Shown: positions 59,451 to 64,000 of the stretch, piece by piece
Position numbering within the stretch: position 1 is the stretch's first letter
How the letters are laid out: each line of letters opens with the position of its first letter
DNA from: Xenia sp. Carnegie-2017
Taxonomy: Eukaryota; Cnidaria; Anthozoa; Malacalcyonacea; Xeniidae
Assembly (NCBI RefSeq): GCF_021976095.1
Contig: NW_025813488.1
Location: forward strand, 8,286,422-8,350,421
Reading direction: 5' to 3'
Length of the DNA stretch: 64,000 nt
Made by a program: the position numbers and the translations under genes
Notes under the pieces: generated by a model
What the model saw: the letters and a program-made list of their open reading frames with translations, nothing else
Told to the model about the DNA's origin: nothing
Databases searched by the model: none

Positions 59451-59839
59451 TTAACGACGGTTAAAATTTTTTGCCAGCTAATCATAGCTGGTAGTCCTTT
59501 TATTTTATTTACATTTCTTAATAAATACTAAATTTCGTACGAAATGCAAACATTTTAGAGAAACTGTTTTATCCAAAGTCAATATCGTTACTTGATACTT
59601 CAACAAAGCATTTTGAGTAAAATATAAAGATCTTATTTGCTTATTTAAATAAGGTTGTTTCGCTCTATTCTTAGTGTTTCAAGGAGCTGTACTGGATTGA
59701 CAATTTATTAAATACAATGTTAATGTCATGTTGCTGAACAAATAGAACGCTTTCTTTCGCCTATCCAGCATCTTGCTTGTATAGTTTTCTATCAAAAGGA
59801 TTGTAATTCGGATATATGTACAAATGTATTCAGAACTTT

Positions 59840-62310
59840 TCAAGAGCATGCGCAGCCTACCACCTTCACCTTATCCACGTGACGTAAAACCACGTGTTGC
59901 ATGCGCTTGTCTTTTTGATCGTAGTACAGCACTGTAAGCTTTTCAAACTTGGAGGGTGCGCAACACGGCGAGTTTTTACTGCGCGGTAAGCTTTTTATGG
60001 TATTTGTTATGGCTACGGCCAATTGCTTCAACATTGCATCCGCGCCCGACAAAATGGTGGGCCTATGTCGCCCGCAAATCCCAGTTTTAAATGACTCGGG
60101 GAGAATAAATGTTGAATTCTTTGCATTCTTGAGATTCACTTTCACTCGCGTCATATCACATGTCGGTTTAGCACGCTTCCATCTTCGCATCAGACTCGTT
60201 GCGGAATCGAAAGAACTTTGGTGCACATACGGTAGGCGATCGTTATCAGCCACGGAAACGCTTCGTTCCACTCTCCTCACCAATTCGTCCGTGTTCGTCA
60301 CCAAGTATACTTTGCCACTGAGAGCGTTGACTACCTTGGAGCAATGATCCCGATGATCAAGAAAGGTGATTTTTATTTTAACGCCGTCGATGAGGTGACG
60401 CGTGGTCAATTTCTTGATAGCTTCTGTCACACCAATCGTGTGGACACCAGAGTGACGCAACGATGTGGCGTAATCACCGAGAACTCGCCCGCTCTTTTTG
60501 TCCACGACACGAAAGTTTAAACGAGGACGTTTACAATGCAACAGTTGCGAGAAGTTGACGCGAAGTCTCGCGCGTTTCAAGTTCTCCGTCTGAAGAAATT
60601 CCAAATCTGTGAAGGTTGCTTCGAATGTCGAGTTGGATCGTTTTACCCCTAAAATTGATACGAAAAACAATGAAATAAAAGCATATCATTCGTATTTGAG
60701 GACATTCGTCTTCTCGATGAGACAAAATCCTCGATTTATGGAAGAGATGTGATAATGAATGGTGGAATACTAAAATTTTATAAGAAACTTTTCTAACATC
60801 CGAAGAAAATGTTTGAGCATTTATAAACACTGATAAATATCAAATTAAAAATGTTCAATAAGTTTCATTGTCACGAAGTCAAAGACGTTTTACGTAACTC
60901 TTCAATTATTGGAATAGTTTTTAGCGTATTGAGCAAGTTTCTTCTTCTTCTGTTTTTAAGTTTTTCTCGAATGTTACTCGAAAAAGACTACTTTTAATAC
61001 TCACGTTCCAAACTCCAAACTTCGTGATCACAAACAGACCTTTCAATCGCATTGCATAAACTATGTTAAGAACACAGAACACAAAGAACTCGGAATCTAC
61101 CAGAGACCACACACACACAGTGCACATAATTGTAAGTCTTTTTATGCTTGTATTCAGGAGGGGGGTGTCCATGTACTATGAAGATATTTCGCGTTACAGA
61201 TCGATTAAGCTTTCACTAGCCAGTCGAATAAATGCAAAAAAGATCATTGGGTGAAGCCAACTAGAAGACAACGTCTGCGAACATCTTTATTGGACCAGAG
61301 AACTTTTTCAAAACTTTGGGCGCGCACGGCGTTTTTTTCAATCAGATCGTGAAGCGATCAAATGCTTTTTGAGACCGCTGATTGGCTTATTTCTCATGAT
61401 GAAACAGACACGCCATAACAGCCGCGAGCTAATCACGACAATAATTAAAATTAACAACGCTTGTTCCGATAAACCATTAACAGCTGGGGGTGACACGCGT
61501 CAAGTTGAACAAGCAGACAATTAGAGAAAAAATTACAGACCACACAAAGATTGGGAAAGTTTTACAGTAAAAAAATCGCCAAGCTATTTCAAAATTCAAA
61601 CACTATCCAGATTGTTGCAAAGTAGGGAGGTGTTTCAAGTAAAAATAAGATCGCATCGTTTGTATAAATAGATTAGAGGATAGTTTTATTTAAAAAATGA
61701 TTAAGAAATTCTTTTTGCATGCTTGAAATATCGGTCAAAAACAGCGCAGAGTGCGCGTAATTTCATCCTTCTTAACCGGCTTTAAAAGTTATTCACCACG
61801 CGTAATCCAAAATAATCACGTAACGAGTTATATTTTCAAAAATATTTTCGTCAACTATTAAAAAGTTTAGCGATGAAATTCGAAAAATGCTCTCCCGCAA
61901 GCTACAACTTGGTTTATGAAGACTTTACACAATTTTTGTTTTCTAATACATTATTAGACCAACGCACTATGTAGCTATAGCGATAGACGGACATCTTATT
62001 TGTGTGCTTCGTTTGTCAAAAGAAAAACCCGAGTTTTTCCTGGTGCACACACCAACTTATGTTAATATAGTTATGAATTTTGTGCATATAACAATTACGA
62101 TAATATGCCAAACAAGAACTCACCAATAGCTCTGTTGCTGTGGACGATTTTCGAGAATGGATGGCTGTTGCTGCGAAATTTTTCATACAAACGCCACATG
62201 AACTTCGGTGCTTGTGTGGGCTTTGCCACTTTCCTGCTCAACGGCACGCAATTGCACACGTTTTTAAAGATGGCGAACGCCAAAACAACCTGCAATTTCA
62301 AGGTGTACAT
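59840..62310 (-). CDS. Divergent TGF-beta superfamily ligand
   Basis: Exons 62310..62124 and 60648..59840 join in phase, for about 331 residues. Exon 1 has a signal peptide (LKLQVVLAFAIFKNVCNC) and the prodomain motif APKFMWRLYEKF, then a donor after NRAI. Exon 2 continues the prodomain. It has a furin-type site RRWKR, giving a mature part of 110 residues with Cys5, Cys33, Cys80, Cys81, Cys107 and Cys109. The end (PCCAPSKFEKLTVLYYD, then VVGCACS) is the family's CC and CxC pattern. Where other ligands have CxGxC this one reads CGRHRP, so by spacing the third knot cysteine is replaced by Arg. The WxxWIIAP region is also weak (FILPESF). Secreted signalling through Ser/Thr kinase receptors is the family role. 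Subfamily (BMP or activin type) cannot be told. Confidence 0.85.
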
Positions 62311-64000
62311 TGTCTCTTTGATTCTTTATTATTCTCACTCAAATTCGGCAGGCTTGGAAAGGAATGCAGGGAAGAATTAAATGGCTATTCGCTTGTCCTG
62401 CTCTTGGGTTATGCCTTCAAGACGAGCGATCTTGTAAAGCCACAGGCTACAATTTTCGTAAACTTTTGCTTTCTCACAGCGATATCACACGAACTAGAGT
62501 TTGCCACCAGATGATGATCTTGCAATACAGGAGTAGCTAGTTCACTCAACTTTATATCGTTGTACACAACCCACCGCACACTCTCAAATTTCCGTATGTA
62601 CACATACTTAATCTCCGCAAAGTACGTCTGCAGACCCACTGATTGTCAATTGAACAAATAAACGGGGTTCATTTTTTTATCAAAACAAAAGTTTCTAGGG
62701 CTTTTTGAAACGCTCCGAGAGTGTCACTTGACCACGTCGTGTTTCAGCCCTTAATCACTTTAGTCTAAATAAAAACGGGACGCGGACTTCCCATCGGGAG
62801 AATCGATCATCAAATAAGGAAATCCACTCCGTGTGAAAGTCCGTCCACACGTTAAAATCCATAGCATTTCGTCTTGATTCATGCGCAATATACTCTATAG
62901 CGCAGTATTTTGTCTGAGAAGTTGAGAGTTTAGGATTAGAGATTGGGCTGTAAGTGTTATAATCTACAGCCGACGCCCGCATACCACATTTCGCAAGCAT
63001 GAATTTGATCAGTGAGGCATTCATCTAGTTCGAAACAATGCATTCTCACACCTGCTTCGGAATTTCACTATTATTATATAGAAACGCGTGAAAATGAGGC
63101 GCAAATATACGCAGGGGGTGGCCAAAAACAACAATATACAAACATAAATAAGTTACTTCCCCATCGTCATGGCCGTTTGGCAAGTTTGCTCTTGCTAAAC
63201 AAACTTAAGAACATTACTATCATTAATCAATTTTTAAATATCTATTGTTTTTGCAATCCACAAACAAAGAAATAGTTGTACGGCAAAACTAAATGCGAGC
63301 GTTTGGTTACCCGACTGGATGACGAAACGGCACCACGCATTCGGTACTAAAGAGCACCATCATGTATGAGTTAGATAATTCCTTGACGGCGTACAATGAT
63401 AATGAAAATTCTACAACAAAAAATTCGCTAGCAGATCTCTACCATATCTCAATTTCAATGAATAGAGTTCTCCCAGCCAGGCAACGAACATAAGAGTGAG
63501 ATTTTTAGCCAAGTGTTCAAATACTCGCACGGCCGAAAAAATATGCATGGTTCAGATATATTGTGTAGTAAATAAAGGTTCTCCGTGCATGCCTTTCTAG
63601 AACAAGACGATCTTATGAGGGGAGAAATTTTTAATGTTCGTGATGTGCATTTGGAGTCTCTGTGATTTTATTTTTGAAGAACTTCATAAATTTTAATTCA
63701 AACTAAAGATCATTTCAAATCAGATTATGCATTGGTATGAGAGTAAACAACGACTTTCGAAATTTCAAACAAACTTGGCAAAAAGAAGCAGAAAGGTAAA
63801 ATCGCCGAAATCGACCGTAGTAACTGCAAGCATAAGAAAATATAGCACACCAACCGCTGAAATCGACCGTCGTAACTACAAGCATGAGAAAAATACGTCA
63901 CACACTATCTTATAGATTACTTCATACAAAACCGTCGAAACCTCATCTCGCGATTCAAGAACAAAATTATCACTACGTAAAACTCGCAAAAAAAACTAAC
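62311..64000. other. Upstream of the TGF-beta-like gene, no gene recognised
   Basis: Frames up to 124 codons are mostly antisense to the ligand's first exon or lack motifs (for example 62755-63024 minus, 89 codons). The window ends without further recognised genes. Confidence 0.4.
63803..63892. repeat. Two-copy direct repeat, about 48-bp spacing
   Basis: GCCGAAATCGACCGTAGTAA and GCTGAAATCGACCGTCGTAA start near 63803 and 63857, each followed by similar CTRCAAGCATRAGAAAA sequence. Confidence 0.7.

Noticed and set aside
62105-62514. Plus-strand frames of 91 and 124 codons
   Set aside because: They overlap the first exon of the TGF-beta-like gene in antisense and show no motif.

Overview
The window is nuclear DNA of an AT-rich, intron-rich animal. 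Its protein-coding genes (MOB1, methionine adenosyltransferase, RBM22, MICU1, MCU, ASH2L, a TGF-beta-type ligand) are metazoan in type. Short introns, divergent family members, Penelope-like retroelement debris and a Mutator-type DNA transposon carrying a Ulp1-like protease fit a cnidarian best. That placement is an inference from general resemblance, not proof.

Layout. 1-8.2 kb is dense housekeeping sequence: the first coding exons of an hnRNP H/F-like protein (minus), complete MOB1 (plus, 5 exons) and complete S-adenosylmethionine synthetase (minus, 7 exons). 8866-13090 is a 4.2-kb Mutator-like transposon with 91-bp terminal inverted repeats and an exact 9-bp target duplication. 13.1-25.6 kb is repeat-rich and has no recognised host gene. 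Its centrepiece is a giant inverted repeat. The outer ends of the arms are arrays of a roughly 12-bp unit, the inner parts are unique arm sequence nearly identical between the two arms, and the 1.9-kb spacer holds a truncated Penelope-like element with an RT fragment and a GIY-YIG fragment. Older, scrambled relatives of the arm sequence lie at 14.8-16.7 kb and 17.56-17.72 kb.

25.8-34.7 kb is gene-dense: RBM22 (plus, 9 exons), then MICU1 (minus, 11 exons) and MCU (plus, 6 exons), which face away from each other across about 690 bp. The pore and the gatekeeper of the mitochondrial calcium uniporter therefore appear to share a promoter region. 36.5-41.8 kb holds two divergently transcribed, intronless paralogues encoding Ig/FN3-type single-pass receptors, plus a fragment of a third tail.

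44.7-56.0 kb is ASH2L on the minus strand, with 13 exons recognised. Its introns hold three separate tandem arrays (about 112-bp, 20-bp and 39-bp units). The PHD and winged-helix part and one SPRY exon could not be found. 57.2-58.1 kb is a two-exon gene of unknown family. 59.8-62.3 kb is a two-exon TGF-beta superfamily ligand whose C-terminal domain seems to lack one knot cysteine. Short inverted-repeat elements built from Penelope-type 3' ends recur at 35.5, 47.0, 48.8 and 56.4 kb; one is interrupted by a hAT-type MITE with an exact 8-bp duplication.

Exon borders were set by hand from splice signals, reading frame and remembered family sequences. No alignment or database search was run.
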